64,000 nucleotides of DNA from Pseudomonas rhodesiae (GTDB lineage: Bacteria; Pseudomonadota; Gammaproteobacteria; Pseudomonadales; Pseudomonadaceae). Positions 8,477-15,702 of the stretch are shown here, piece after piece. The position numbers were made by a program, and so were the translations under genes. The stretch's first letter is position 1; each line of letters opens with the position of its first letter. Below the pieces are notes generated by a model. That model was not told the DNA's origin, ran no database searches, and was given only the letters and a program-made list of their open reading frames with translations. The stretch is from the NCBI RefSeq assembly GCF_007858255.1, contig NZ_VFEU01000012.1, forward strand, positions 1 through 64,000. Direction: 5' to 3'.

Positions 8477-9259
8477 ATGCAAAACACCCACGCCGCCATC
8501 GACCTCCCCTCGTTACGCAAACAAAAGATCCTGTTGCTGCTGGAGCGCGACGGCAAAGTCACCGCAGCCGAACTGGTCGAACACTTTGCGGTGTCCCCGG
8601 ACACCATCCGCCGCGACCTCGGCGAACTGGCCGCAGCCGGCCTGTTGCAGCGTGTGCACGGTGGCGCCCTGCCCCGGCCTAAAGACACCGGTAAGGATTT
8701 TTTTACCCGGGTCGGTGAGACCGATGCGGTTAAGCGGCACCTGGCCCAACTGGCCGCCGAACGCGTCGAGGACGGGCAGATCGTGATGTTCGATTCCGGC
8801 TCCACCACGCTGCAGATCGCCCGCTCACTGCCGCTGTCGCTCCGCCTTACGGTGGTGACGGCATCGCCGATGATTGCCATCGCCCTGGCGGACCACCCTG
8901 ACGTCAAGGTGATCCTCGCCGGGGGCCAACTCAACCCGGCCACCCTCTCCACCCACGGCCACGACACCGTGCGCTTGATCCAAAGCATCAAGGCCGATCT
9001 GCTGTTTACCGGGGTCTGCGCGCTGCACCCACAGGTGGGCATGACGTCGCTGCATTTCGACGAAGTGGCGGTCAAGCAAGCCTTGCTCGACAGCGCCTCC
9101 CAGGTGGTGGCGGTGACCATGGCCGACAAACTCGGCGCTGTGGAGCCCTTCGTGGTGGCGCCGTGCAGCCGAATCCACAGCCTGATCACCGAGTGGCATG
9201 CGCCGGATATCGCGGCGTATGAACAGTTGGGGCTGGAAGTGCTGCGGGTGGATGTCTAG
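8477..9259 (+). CDS. DeoR family transcriptional regulator
   Basis: A 260-aa DeoR/GlpR-type regulator. The N-terminal HTH is at about residues 15-70 (VTAAELVEHFAVSPDTIRRDL, then the diagnostic RVHGGALP). The C-terminal sugar-phosphate-sensing DeoRC domain includes DSGSTTLQIA and FTGVCALH. The ATG at 8477 is chosen because family members begin close before the HTH; the frame is open back to 8384. No sugar-metabolism genes are adjacent, so its regulon is unclear. The nested inverted repeat upstream may be an autoregulatory operator. Confidence 0.9.
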   Translation: MQNTHAAIDLPSLRKQKILLLLERDGKVTAAELVEHFAVSPDTIRRDLGELAAAGLLQRVHGGALPRPKDTGKDFFTRVGETDAVKRHLAQLAAERVEDGQIVMFDSGSTTLQIARSLPLSLRLTVVTASPMIAIALADHPDVKVILAGGQLNPATLSTHGHDTVRLIQSIKADLLFTGVCALHPQVGMTSLHFDEVAVKQALLDSASQVVAVTMADKLGAVEPFVVAPCSRIHSLITEWHAPDIAAYEQLGLEVLRVDV

Positions 9260-9280
9260 CCACCGCAGCGTGTGTTTGCG

Positions 9281-9520
9281 CTATGACTTTGCGTGCGCCC
9301 TCGCGTAATCAATGGCCAATTGGACCTGGGTGATTTTCTCGGCCTCCTCGTCCGGAATTTCAATTTCGAACTCGTCTTCCAGGGCCATCACCAGTTCCAC
9401 CGTGTCCAAGGAATCGGCGCCCAAATCGTCCACGAAAGAACTCTCGTTCTTGATGTCGGCTTCAGCAACGCCTAGCTGTTCGGCGACGATTTTCTTCACT
9501 CGCTGTTCGATGTCACTCAT
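9281..9520 (-). CDS. acyl carrier protein (accessory paralogue)
   Basis: A 79-aa acyl carrier protein. The phosphopantetheine-accepting Ser37 is in the GADSLDTVELVMALE motif, preceded by the usual acidic helix. It is not in the fab cluster where the main fatty-acid AcpP sits, so it is likely a second ACP copy; P. aeruginosa is known to have several. The start at 9520 follows a GAGGATATTCAAATG context. It is immediately downstream of an 83-aa protein of unknown function (10-base gap), which suggests co-transcription. Confidence 0.92.
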   Translation of the reverse strand: MSDIEQRVKKIVAEQLGVAEADIKNESSFVDDLGADSLDTVELVMALEDEFEIEIPDEEAEKITQVQLAIDYARAHAKS

Positions 9521-9530
9521 TTGAATATCC

Positions 9531-9782
9531 TCACTTGGTGACCTTGGAGCCGAGCGTTTCATTGGGCGCCAGCACACCGGTGGCATGCAGCAAGTTGTTC
9601 ACGGCATGCAGCACACCGAGGTCTTCAAGGGTCGCAGTTTTGTTCAGGATACGCCGCAGACAGGCATAGATTTTCAGCTCGCCGAAGGCCGCGTCGTCAT
9701 AGCGCACCCGCTCGTTGAGGATGATGTTGGCTTTTTGGTCGATCTTGATTTGGAGGAACTTCTTCAATTCGGATTTAGTCAT
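9531..9782 (-). CDS. 83-aa protein of unknown function upstream of ACP
   Basis: An 83-aa, mostly helical, charged protein (starts MTKSELKKFLQIKIDQKA). It has no signal peptide, membrane segment or metal motif that I recognise. It is transcribed just before the acyl carrier protein gene with only 10 bases between, so the pair probably forms an operon. The start at 9782 has GGGAGAGCGGCC upstream as ribosome-binding site. No function can be assigned. Confidence 0.65.
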   Translation of the reverse strand: MTKSELKKFLQIKIDQKANIILNERVRYDDAAFGELKIYACLRRILNKTATLEDLGVLHAVNNLLHATGVLAPNETLGSKVTK

Positions 9783-9902
9783 GGCCGCTCTCCCGGCTGG
9801 GCATGTGTACGCCTTTGACTATATCCATCGGATACAAAGCGGCTACTGTCAGATCTGACAGGTGTATAGATCGATTGGCAATGAACCCAAGCCATTCACC
9901 CG

Positions 9903-10676
9903 TTAGAGCGTGCTAAACCCCGCCAGCTGCTGCTCCAGAAGGTACAGCGCGTCGTCCAGCGCCCGGCCGCTGGCGGTGTTATCGAAGATGCACCAGGTAG
10001 GGATGCCTTGCTCGAAGGACTGCACCAACTGCCGGGCATACGCCTGCACCCGTTCGGGGCCATAGGCGCTGTGGTAAATGCGCGGGGAACCGTGCAGGCG
10101 CCAATAGCGCACGCCTTGCCAGCCGGCGGGCAGATGGCCGCCCTCAATTGCCGCAGGGTCGGCGGCGACCCGGCCGATATGCAAATCCTGCAACAACCCT
10201 TCAGCCTCAAGCCAACTGGCATGCCGCGGTTCCAGCACCACGGCGCCCAGATAGCGTTGGCGCAAGGCGCGGAAAAACACCGCAGCGGTCACGGGCTCGT
10301 ACGCCAATGAAGGCGGCAATTGCACCAGCAGGCAGCCTAGGGAGTCGCCCAATCGCTGACACTGCGCGAGAAACTCCTCCAGCGCGGTTTCGCAATGCGC
10401 CAGTCGCAGCTCATGGGTGATGAGTTTGGGCACTTTCACCGAGAACCGAAAAGTCGACGGTACCGACTGTGCCCAGCGCGCGTAGGTCGCGGGCAAGTGA
10501 GCGCGATAAAACGAACTGTTGATTTCCACCGCATTGAAGCGCGAGGCATAGCGCTGCAAATGCGTGCCCTCTGTGACGAATGCCGGCCAGTGTTCGCGCG
10601 GCAGGCTCCAGCCTGCGCAGCCGATGTACAAGGGGGCCGCCCAAACAGCAGCCGCGCGGCCGGCGTCGTCAGCCAT
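9903..10676 (-). CDS. DUF72 domain-containing protein
   Basis: A 257-aa DUF72 (YecE-like) protein with a TIM-barrel-like fold. The family signature is near the start (IGCAGWSLP, then RFNAVEINSSFYR at about residues 46-58), followed by FRFSVKVPKLITHE and an EPRHASW segment. The C-terminus includes YWRLHGSPRIYHSAY and the conserved CIFDNTASG. The biochemical role of DUF72 is unknown. It is followed at a short distance by a small unknown gene on the other side (10693-10917) in the same direction. Confidence 0.88.
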   Translation of the reverse strand: MADDAGRAAAVWAAPLYIGCAGWSLPREHWPAFVTEGTHLQRYASRFNAVEINSSFYRAHLPATYARWAQSVPSTFRFSVKVPKLITHELRLAHCETALEEFLAQCQRLGDSLGCLLVQLPPSLAYEPVTAAVFFRALRQRYLGAVVLEPRHASWLEAEGLLQDLHIGRVAADPAAIEGGHLPAGWQGVRYWRLHGSPRIYHSAYGPERVQAYARQLVQSFEQGIPTWCIFDNTASGRALDDALYLLEQQLAGFSTL

Positions 10677-10692
10677 GGCTTGAATGCTCCGC

Positions 10693-10917
10693 TCAGTGGC
10701 TCAATTTGCGCTCGGCCTTGGCGGCTTGTTCGTTAATCGCATCGGTCTGGCGCTCGGTGTCTTTGATCGAGGTGGGGGTGAGCACCTTGTCAACGGTTTC
10801 GGTGTTGGGGTTCGGGCGCTCCAGGGTCTGGCCTTTGACAGGATTGTCGGTGCCTTTTTGCGCCTCTTCGGAGCTGACGGGGGTGGGGGTTTTATCGGCG
10901 CTCTTGTGCTCGGTCAC
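10693..10917 (-). CDS. small hydrophilic protein of unknown function
   Basis: A 74-aa protein, strongly hydrophilic and rich in Thr, Glu, Lys and Pro, with predicted disorder and no Cys. A GTG start at 10917 is preferred because TAGGAG lies eight bases before it; an upstream ATG at 10953 has no comparable site. It lies 16 bases upstream of the DUF72 gene on the same strand. Such small charged proteins are frequent in Pseudomonas stress regions, but no function is known. Confidence 0.55.
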   Translation of the reverse strand: MTEHKSADKTPTPVSSEEAQKGTDNPVKGQTLERPNPNTETVDKVLTPTSIKDTERQTDAINEQAAKAERKLSH

Positions 10918-11113
10918 GGGGCATTCTCCTAGTAATTGACGCGCCGCCATCACACGGCGGGCTCATTCAGCTGAGCCCTGGGCTTTTCGATAGTTCAAGG
11001 AATTTGCCGCGGCCACCGCTGGCGAAAAAAGCACAAAAAAATTTAAACCTTTTGCCCCAGTGCCGGCTCAACACCCAGGTAGCGACATCACGTCATTCAC
11101 AAGGAGAGACACC

Positions 11114-11617
11114 ATGACTACCAAGCTGATGAAACAAATGGGCCTGACTTTCGCACTGGTTGCCGGTTCGATGTCCGCAGCCTTCGCGGCCACCTCCAAC
11201 GACTTCGTAGACAAGGCCGCACAGAGCGGCATCACTGAAGTCGAGGCCGGCAAACTGGCCCTGCAAAAAAGCAGCTCGGCCGACGTGAAAACCTTCGCCC
11301 AGCACATGGTCGATGACCACACCAAAGCCAACCAGGAACTGATGGCCCTGGCCAAGAAGCATGATCTGGAAGTGCCGGACGACGCCGCACTGATGGACAA
11401 GGCCAAGAAAGCCATCCTGGAAATGCGCGATGAGTCCTTCGACAAGGCCTATGCCAACAACCAGGTCAACGCCCACGAAGAAGCCGTGGAACTGTTCAAG
11501 AAAGAGTCGACCTCTTCGGACAACGCCGAGCTGAAAGCTTTCGCCACCGAGAAGCTGCCGACCTTGGAAAAACACCTGCAAATGGCCAAAGAGCTGCAAA
11601 GCAAGTACGCCAAGTAA
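11114..11617 (+). CDS. DUF4142 periplasmic protein
   Basis: A 167-aa exported protein with a signal peptide of about 24 residues (cut after AAFA) and a DUF4142 ferritin-like four-helix domain. Visible family pieces include DFVDKAAQSGITEVEAGKLAL, then FAQHMVDDHTKANQEL and NNQVNAHEEAVELF with the conserved His. The start at 11114 follows AAGGAGAGACACC. A hairpin terminator follows directly at 11631-11656. DUF4142 proteins are often induced by stress; the role is unknown. Confidence 0.9.
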   Translation: MTTKLMKQMGLTFALVAGSMSAAFAATSNDFVDKAAQSGITEVEAGKLALQKSSSADVKTFAQHMVDDHTKANQELMALAKKHDLEVPDDAALMDKAKKAILEMRDESFDKAYANNQVNAHEEAVELFKKESTSSDNAELKAFATEKLPTLEKHLQMAKELQSKYAK

Positions 11618-11630
11618 TTCGCCCGATCAC

Positions 11631-11656
11631 GCCCCTGCGTCAGACGACGCGGGGGC
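11631..11656 (+). terminator. hairpin terminator after DUF4142 gene
   Basis: An 11-bp stem, GCCCCTGCGTC / GACGCGGGGGC with one G-T pair, around a 4-base loop, placed 14 bases after the stop codon. There is no strong T run after it, so termination may be partial. Confidence 0.65.
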
Positions 11657-11699
11657 ATTCGTGACGCCAATCCCCCCTTCGCACAGGAGACACTCGATC

Positions 11700-12260
11700 A
11701 TGAGCACCCACCTCAACGGTAAACACATCCTGATCATCACCTCCAATACCGGTATCGAACGCGACGAACTGGTCAAGCCGCTGGAAGCGTTGCGCGGTTT
11801 CGGCGCCAATGTGACCCATGCGTCCAGCAAGGGCGGCACCACCCAGACGTTCGTGGGCGACACCGAAAAGGACAAGACCGTGGAATCCGATGTGCAACTG
11901 TCGGACGTGGTCGGCAGCGACTTCGATGCCCTGGTGATTCCCGGTGGCACCGTCAACGCCGACACCCTACGCCAGGACGCGGCCGCGCTGCGCCTGATCA
12001 AAGAATTCGCCGATGCCGGCAAAACTATCGCCGCGATCTGCCACGGCCCATGGGCCTTGATCGACGCAGGCGTGATCAAAGGCAAGACCCTCACCTCCTA
12101 CAAGAGCGTACGCATCGACCTGGAAAACGCCGGTGCCGCCGGCTGGGTGGATGAGCCGGTCAAGCAATGCCAGGCCAATGGCTGGACCTTGATCACCTCG
12201 CGCACGCCGGACGATCTGCCGGCGTTCAATGACGCGATTGCCAAGGCACTCGCCGGCTGA
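11700..12260 (+). CDS. DJ-1/PfpI family protein (YhbO/PfpI-type)
   Basis: A 186-aa DJ-1/PfpI superfamily protein. The nucleophile elbow AAICHGPWAL places Cys114 next to His115, and the paired Glu is near residue 20-24 (GIERDEL). These residues match the stress-protein PfpI/YhbO class, described as chaperone, protease or deglycase. The start at 11700 follows CAGGAG. It lies after the DUF4142 gene and before a strong terminator. A role in protecting against stress is family-level inference. Confidence 0.92.
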   Translation: MSTHLNGKHILIITSNTGIERDELVKPLEALRGFGANVTHASSKGGTTQTFVGDTEKDKTVESDVQLSDVVGSDFDALVIPGGTVNADTLRQDAAALRLIKEFADAGKTIAAICHGPWALIDAGVIKGKTLTSYKSVRIDLENAGAAGWVDEPVKQCQANGWTLITSRTPDDLPAFNDAIAKALAG

Positions 12261-12278
12261 TCGGCGAACCCGTAAACA

Positions 12279-12306
12279 AAACAGGCGCCCCGAGGGGCGC
12301 CTGTTT
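12279..12306 (+). terminator. strong bidirectional hairpin terminator
   Basis: A perfect 13-bp inverted repeat, AAACAGGCGCCCC / GGGGCGCCTGTTT, with a 2-base centre, located between the PfpI-type gene (+) and the PLDc_N gene (-). The A and T flanks make it able to end transcription in both directions. Confidence 0.9.
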
Positions 12307-12323
12307 GCTGTCTGAGCCATACC

Positions 12324-12530
12324 TCAGTGTTTACCTTGCTCCGGCATCTCACGCTTGGGCCCGAACATCGCCCAGGCAATCAGCCCCAGCAGCGGCACAA
12401 AGATCAGGATGATCAGCCACAACCCCTTGGTCTCCCAGCCACTGGTGCTGCGCAATACGGCGTTGATCGCCCACAGTTCCAACAGCAGTACAACCACCGC
12501 CAACCCGATCCAGACATATTCTAATTGCAT
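12324..12530 (-). CDS. small PLDc_N-type membrane protein
   Basis: A 68-aa inner-membrane protein with two hydrophobic helices (residues 5-25 and 37-57) and a short charged tail. The sequence around LWAINAVLRS, LIILIFVPLLGLIAW and FGPK matches the PLDc_N (phospholipase D-nuclease N-terminal) type of small two-helix proteins. It converges on the DJ-1/PfpI gene across the terminator. The function is unknown. The 280 bases upstream (12531-12810) hold no credible gene and include an AT-rich stretch at about 12689-12728 that may carry the promoter of the hemerythrin gene. Confidence 0.8.
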   Translation of the reverse strand: MQLEYVWIGLAVVVLLLELWAINAVLRSTSGWETKGLWLIILIFVPLLGLIAWAMFGPKREMPEQGKH

Positions 12531-12810
12531 GTTTCACCTCCTGAGGTCTAAGGCTTAGGTCAACCCATTGCGCTCAGGGTTCCATCGGATTTGCGCAAGT
12601 GTCGCAAACAGCGCGCATCAGGCCGGCGTAATGCAACGTAGTGCCTGGGCAACCATGCAAGCTGCACGACAGCAGCATTCGCATAAAACCAATAAGTTAT
12701 TGATATTTAAATTATTTATTTATAACCAAGAGTTGGTACGGCGGATGCAACACCCCATCGGACGAGGCGCGCATTTCGACGTGCCCGAACCCTATCCGTG
12801 AGGTTTCACC

Positions 12811-13284
12811 ATGAATGCCATCGACCTGCTCAAAGCCGACCATGAACGCGTCAAGACACTGCTGACCCAACTGAGCGAATCCACCGAGCGCGGCGTTAAA
12901 AAGCGCACTGAGCTGCTGGCCAAGCTCGAAATGGAAATCACCCTGCACACCAAGCTTGAAGAAGAGATTCTCTACCCGGCCTTCCGCAAAGCCGGCGGCA
13001 AAGAGCAGGACATCATGTACCACGAAGCCAAGGAAGAGCACCGCACCGTCGACAGCCTGGTTCTGCCCGACCTGAAGAAGACCCAGCCGTCCAGCACTGA
13101 GTTTTCCGGCCGCGTCAAAGTGGTCAAGGAACTGCTGGAGCACCACATCGAAGAAGAGGAAACCGAAATGTTCCCCCAAGCCCGCAAGCTGCTGGGCAAG
13201 GCACAACTGGAAGAACTCGGTGCCGAAATGGAGGCCATGAAGGCCGCGTATAAAAAAACCATGGCCAAGCCGATGGCGGCTTAA
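12811..13284 (+). CDS. hemerythrin domain-containing protein
   Basis: A 157-aa HHE-type hemerythrin protein. Likely di-iron ligands are His11 (DLLKADHERV), His46 and Glu50 (LHTKLEEEILYPAF), His71 and/or His77 (YHEAKEEHRTV), and His111/His112 with Glu116 (LEHHIEEEETEMFP). It is cytoplasmic with no signal peptide. The start at 12811 follows GAGGTTTCACC. Proteins of this group bind O2 or NO or buffer iron; which of these applies here cannot be told. It sits among other small stress-type genes rather than with the denitrification block. Confidence 0.9.
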   Translation: MNAIDLLKADHERVKTLLTQLSESTERGVKKRTELLAKLEMEITLHTKLEEEILYPAFRKAGGKEQDIMYHEAKEEHRTVDSLVLPDLKKTQPSSTEFSGRVKVVKELLEHHIEEEETEMFPQARKLLGKAQLEELGAEMEAMKAAYKKTMAKPMAA

Positions 13285-13353
13285 CGGCTGGCCGGACCAC
13301 GGGCCACGCTCCAGCGGCCCGGGGTTTGTGCAATGACATAAGGGGATTGCGTC

Positions 13354-13617
13354 ATGAAGACCACCACGTCCCGAAGGATCGTACTTACCGCTTGCCTGAC
13401 AGCGCTGCTCGCCGGGCCTGTCTTTGCGGCATTCGGCGACAACAGCGGTGCCGCAGGTTCGGCACTGCCGCCGGGTACTTACCCCAGCAGCCCTTCAGAC
13501 AGCAGCCAGAAAACCGACAACAGCACGCAGAAACAACCGCCGGCGAAACGAGCCCCCAAACCCAAACCCGCTAAACCCTCCAAAGAGCGCAAAGACACAC
13601 CTCGCTCAGGCAGCTGA
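13354..13617 (+). CDS. small exported Pro/Lys-rich protein
   Basis: An 87-aa protein with a signal peptide (cleavage probably after VFAA, residues 25-28) and a low-complexity mature part rich in Ser, Gln, Pro and Lys (KRAPKPKPAKPSKERK). No domain is recognised. The ATG at 13354 is supported by AAGGGGATTGCGTC before it. Its last 12 bases overlap the convergent DUF3079 gene. The function is unknown. Confidence 0.6.
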   Translation: MKTTTSRRIVLTACLTALLAGPVFAAFGDNSGAAGSALPPGTYPSSPSDSSQKTDNSTQKQPPAKRAPKPKPAKPSKERKDTPRSGS

Positions 13618-13815
13618 TGGTTCGTCCACGGGGGGTGGCTGCGTGGTCACGCCCCAATCGCCATGCTCGTACCAGTCGTCGCCGAGCATCTCGGCGGGGT
13701 GCATGGTGCGATCGGCACCGTTGCCACAGGCCAAATCAGTGGCGGCGCAGTAACGGTCGCAGCCCCAGCAGATTCGCTCAGGGTGCTTAGGGTGCAACGG
13801 AAACGGCTTGGCCAT
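13606..13815 (-). CDS. DUF3079 domain-containing protein
   Basis: A 69-aa Cys-rich protein with the DUF3079 signature: KPFPLHPKHPERICWGCDRYC near the start, then ATDLACGNGADRTMHPAEMLGDDW. The Cys pairs suggest metal binding, which is inference. The start at 13815 matches the family N-terminus; an in-frame ATG at 13848 adds 11 residues without a better ribosome site. It is convergent with the small exported protein gene. The function of the family is unknown. Confidence 0.85.
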   Translation of the reverse strand: MAKPFPLHPKHPERICWGCDRYCAATDLACGNGADRTMHPAEMLGDDWYEHGDWGVTTQPPPVDEPSAA

Positions 13816-13919
13816 GACGAGTTCCTTATCAACGCGCGGTAGCCTCACCGTAACGTGTGAGGTGGCGGCTAACCTTGACCGGCATCAAGCATGGCCAAGA
13901 TGAAATATCCTCGAAACTT

Positions 13920-13938
13920 GACAAGAATCATTATTATC
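13920..13938 (+). promoter_or_regulatory. Fur-box-like operator of ftrABCD
   Basis: The 19-mer GACAAGAATCATTATTATC, read on the minus strand, matches the Fur consensus GATAATGATAATCATTATC at 14 of 19 positions. It lies 55 bases before the ftrA start. This is the expected place for iron-dependent repression of a ferrous-iron uptake operon. Confidence 0.7.
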
Positions 13939-13993
13939 TGCGCCGCACCTTCCTAGACTCGGGCCCTCTCCCCTCACCCGTCAGGAAGTTTTC

Positions 13994-14524
13994 ATGCGAA
14001 CCCTCTCTCTGCTGCCGCTGGCCCTGCTGCTGTCCACCTCTGCCGCACTGGCCAAGGAATACCCGATTGGCGAATCGCAACAGTGCCCAGGGTTGGAAAT
14101 CGGCGCCGTGTACCTGCAACCGATCGAAATGGCGCCTACCGGCATGATGCGCGCCACCGCCGACTCCGACGTGCACCTGGAGGCCGATGTGCGCGCCACG
14201 GCGGACAACGCCCAAGGCTTTCAGGAAGGCAGTTTCGTGCCATACCTGAACCTATCTTTCACCTTGAAAAAACAAGGCAGCGACACGCCGATCAGCGGCG
14301 ACTTTCACGCCATGGTTGCCAATGACGGCCCGCACTACGGCGATAACGTCAAGCTACAAGGCCCCGGCAAATACACCCTCACCTTCAGCGTGCTGCCGCC
14401 CACCGGCCCTCATTCGTTGGGCCGCCACACCGACAAGGAAACCGGGGTTGCGCCGTGGTTCGAGCGTTGCGAAGTGCACTACGAATTCGTCTACGCCGGC
14501 ATCGGCAAGAAAGGCGGTTATTGA
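13994..14524 (+). CDS. ftrA: FtrA periplasmic iron-binding protein (P19/Tp34 family)
   Basis: A 176-aa periplasmic protein with a 21-residue signal peptide (ends ALA). It shows the Tp34/P19 family pattern: EIGAVYLQPIEMAPTGMM with the metal-ligand Met and Glu, ADSDVHLEADVRA, the DFHAMVANDGPHYGDN metal site with several His, and a VHYEFVYAGIGKKGGY end. In Bordetella, Brucella and Burkholderia, FtrA/P19 binds periplasmic Fe2+ and passes it to the FtrB-FtrC-FtrD system. The next gene begins in the stop codon (TGATG). It is preceded by a Fur-box-like site. Confidence 0.93.
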   Translation: MRTLSLLPLALLLSTSAALAKEYPIGESQQCPGLEIGAVYLQPIEMAPTGMMRATADSDVHLEADVRATADNAQGFQEGSFVPYLNLSFTLKKQGSDTPISGDFHAMVANDGPHYGDNVKLQGPGKYTLTFSVLPPTGPHSLGRHTDKETGVAPWFERCEVHYEFVYAGIGKKGGY

Positions 14525-14847
14525 TGCGCCGCGCCTTGCTGCTGGGTGGCCTGCTGCTCGGCGGCGCGGCCGCCGCGGCGCCGTTGCCCACCTATGAGTT
14601 GAGCTTGCGCGATGGGCACTTCACGCCGCCGCAACTGGTGGTCAAGGCCGGTGAACGCTTCAAGATCGTGCTCACCAATGCCGGCCAGGGCCCGGCCGAA
14701 TTCGAAAGCACGCCGTTGCGCGTGGAGAAGGTGTTATCGCCCGGCGTCACCACCTTTGTGGTGATCCACCCGCTCAAACCCGGCGAATACCCGTTCTTCG
14801 ACGAGTTCAACCCACAGCTGCCCGAAGGCAGCCTCCTCGCTCAATAA
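14524..14847 (+). CDS. ftrB: FtrB cupredoxin-domain protein
   Basis: A 107-aa exported cupredoxin-like protein with a signal peptide of about 20 residues (GGAAAAAP). The mature region resembles the EfeO/FtrB cupredoxin fold (LRDGHFTPPQLVVKAGERFKI, then FVVIHPLKPGEYPFFDEFN). Classical blue-copper ligands are not all present. FtrB is proposed to oxidise or hold ferrous iron before permease uptake. The start codon overlaps the ftrA stop by one base, so translation is coupled. It ends 15 bases before ftrC. Confidence 0.88.
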   Translation: MRRALLLGGLLLGGAAAAAPLPTYELSLRDGHFTPPQLVVKAGERFKIVLTNAGQGPAEFESTPLRVEKVLSPGVTTFVVIHPLKPGEYPFFDEFNPQLPEGSLLAQ

Positions 14848-14862
14848 CCGCAGGAGCCGTTG

Positions 14863-15702
14863 ATGAATCAAGCGATGTTCATTGTGTGGCGCGAAAGCGT
14901 CGAAGCGCTGCTGGTGATCGGCATCCTGCAAGCCTGGATTAGCCAGCAGGCCGGCCGCTCGGGCCTGGCACGCTTTCTGTGGGCCGGGGTGCTGCTCGGT
15001 CTGTTGTGCTCGACGGGCCTGGCCGGGTTGATGCTGTGGGCCGCAGAAACCATGACCGGCGCCGAAGGCGGATGGCTGCAAGCGCTGCTGACCTTGGTCG
15101 CCAGCGCTCTGATGGTGCAGATGGTGTTCTGGATGCATCGCCACGGCCCCACCCTTCGCCACAGCCTGGTACGCGACGCCGACCAGCGCCTGGCACGCCA
15201 GGGCGGCTGGGGCTTGTTGCTGCTGGCGTTGCTGGCGGTGAGCCGCGAGGGCAGCGAAACCGTAGTGTTCCTGTATGGCGCCGGCGCGCGTTTGCACGAC
15301 ACGGCCCTGAGCCTGTTCGCCATTGGCGGCGTGCTCGGCCTGGTGCTGGCCGGTCTCACGGTGCTGCTGTTGCGCAGCAGCCGCCGCGTACTGTCGTGGG
15401 CGCACTTTTTCGCCCTCAGCGAAGCCTTGCTGTTGCTGCTGGGCGGCGCGTTGCTGGTGGCCGCCGTGGACCGTATCAGCGGGCAGCTGCTGGCAATGGA
15501 CCTGCCGGACTGGGTCTACACGGCCTTCGGTGAGAGCCGCTGGGACAGCAGCGCACTGCTCAGCGACAGCCATGGCGTGGGCGCCCTGCTCGCCGATTTC
15601 GCCGGCTACCGCGCCGCGCCCAGCCTGATCACCCTGGTGGCGCTGCTCGGCTACTGGCTGTGGGTGAGCCACGGCCTGCGCCGGTCGCGGCACACGGTAT
15701 GA
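14863..15702 (+). CDS. ftrC: FtrC, FTR1-family iron permease
   Basis: A 279-aa inner-membrane protein with about seven helices. It carries both REXXE iron-binding motifs of the FTR1/EfeU family: RESVE at residues 10-14 in the first helix and REGSE near residue 128. It transports oxidised iron after the FtrA/FtrB step. The ATG at 14863 has GGAG six bases before it; a TTG one codon earlier is less likely. The last four bases overlap the start of ftrD (ATGA). Confidence 0.93.
   Translation: MNQAMFIVWRESVEALLVIGILQAWISQQAGRSGLARFLWAGVLLGLLCSTGLAGLMLWAAETMTGAEGGWLQALLTLVASALMVQMVFWMHRHGPTLRHSLVRDADQRLARQGGWGLLLLALLAVSREGSETVVFLYGAGARLHDTALSLFAIGGVLGLVLAGLTVLLLRSSRRVLSWAHFFALSEALLLLLGGALLVAAVDRISGQLLAMDLPDWVYTAFGESRWDSSALLSDSHGVGALLADFAGYRAAPSLITLVALLGYWLWVSHGLRRSRHTV

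Noticed and set aside
12568..12801. 77-codon frame before the hemerythrin gene
   Set aside because: It crosses an AT-rich promoter-like stretch, has no ribosome site and no domain.
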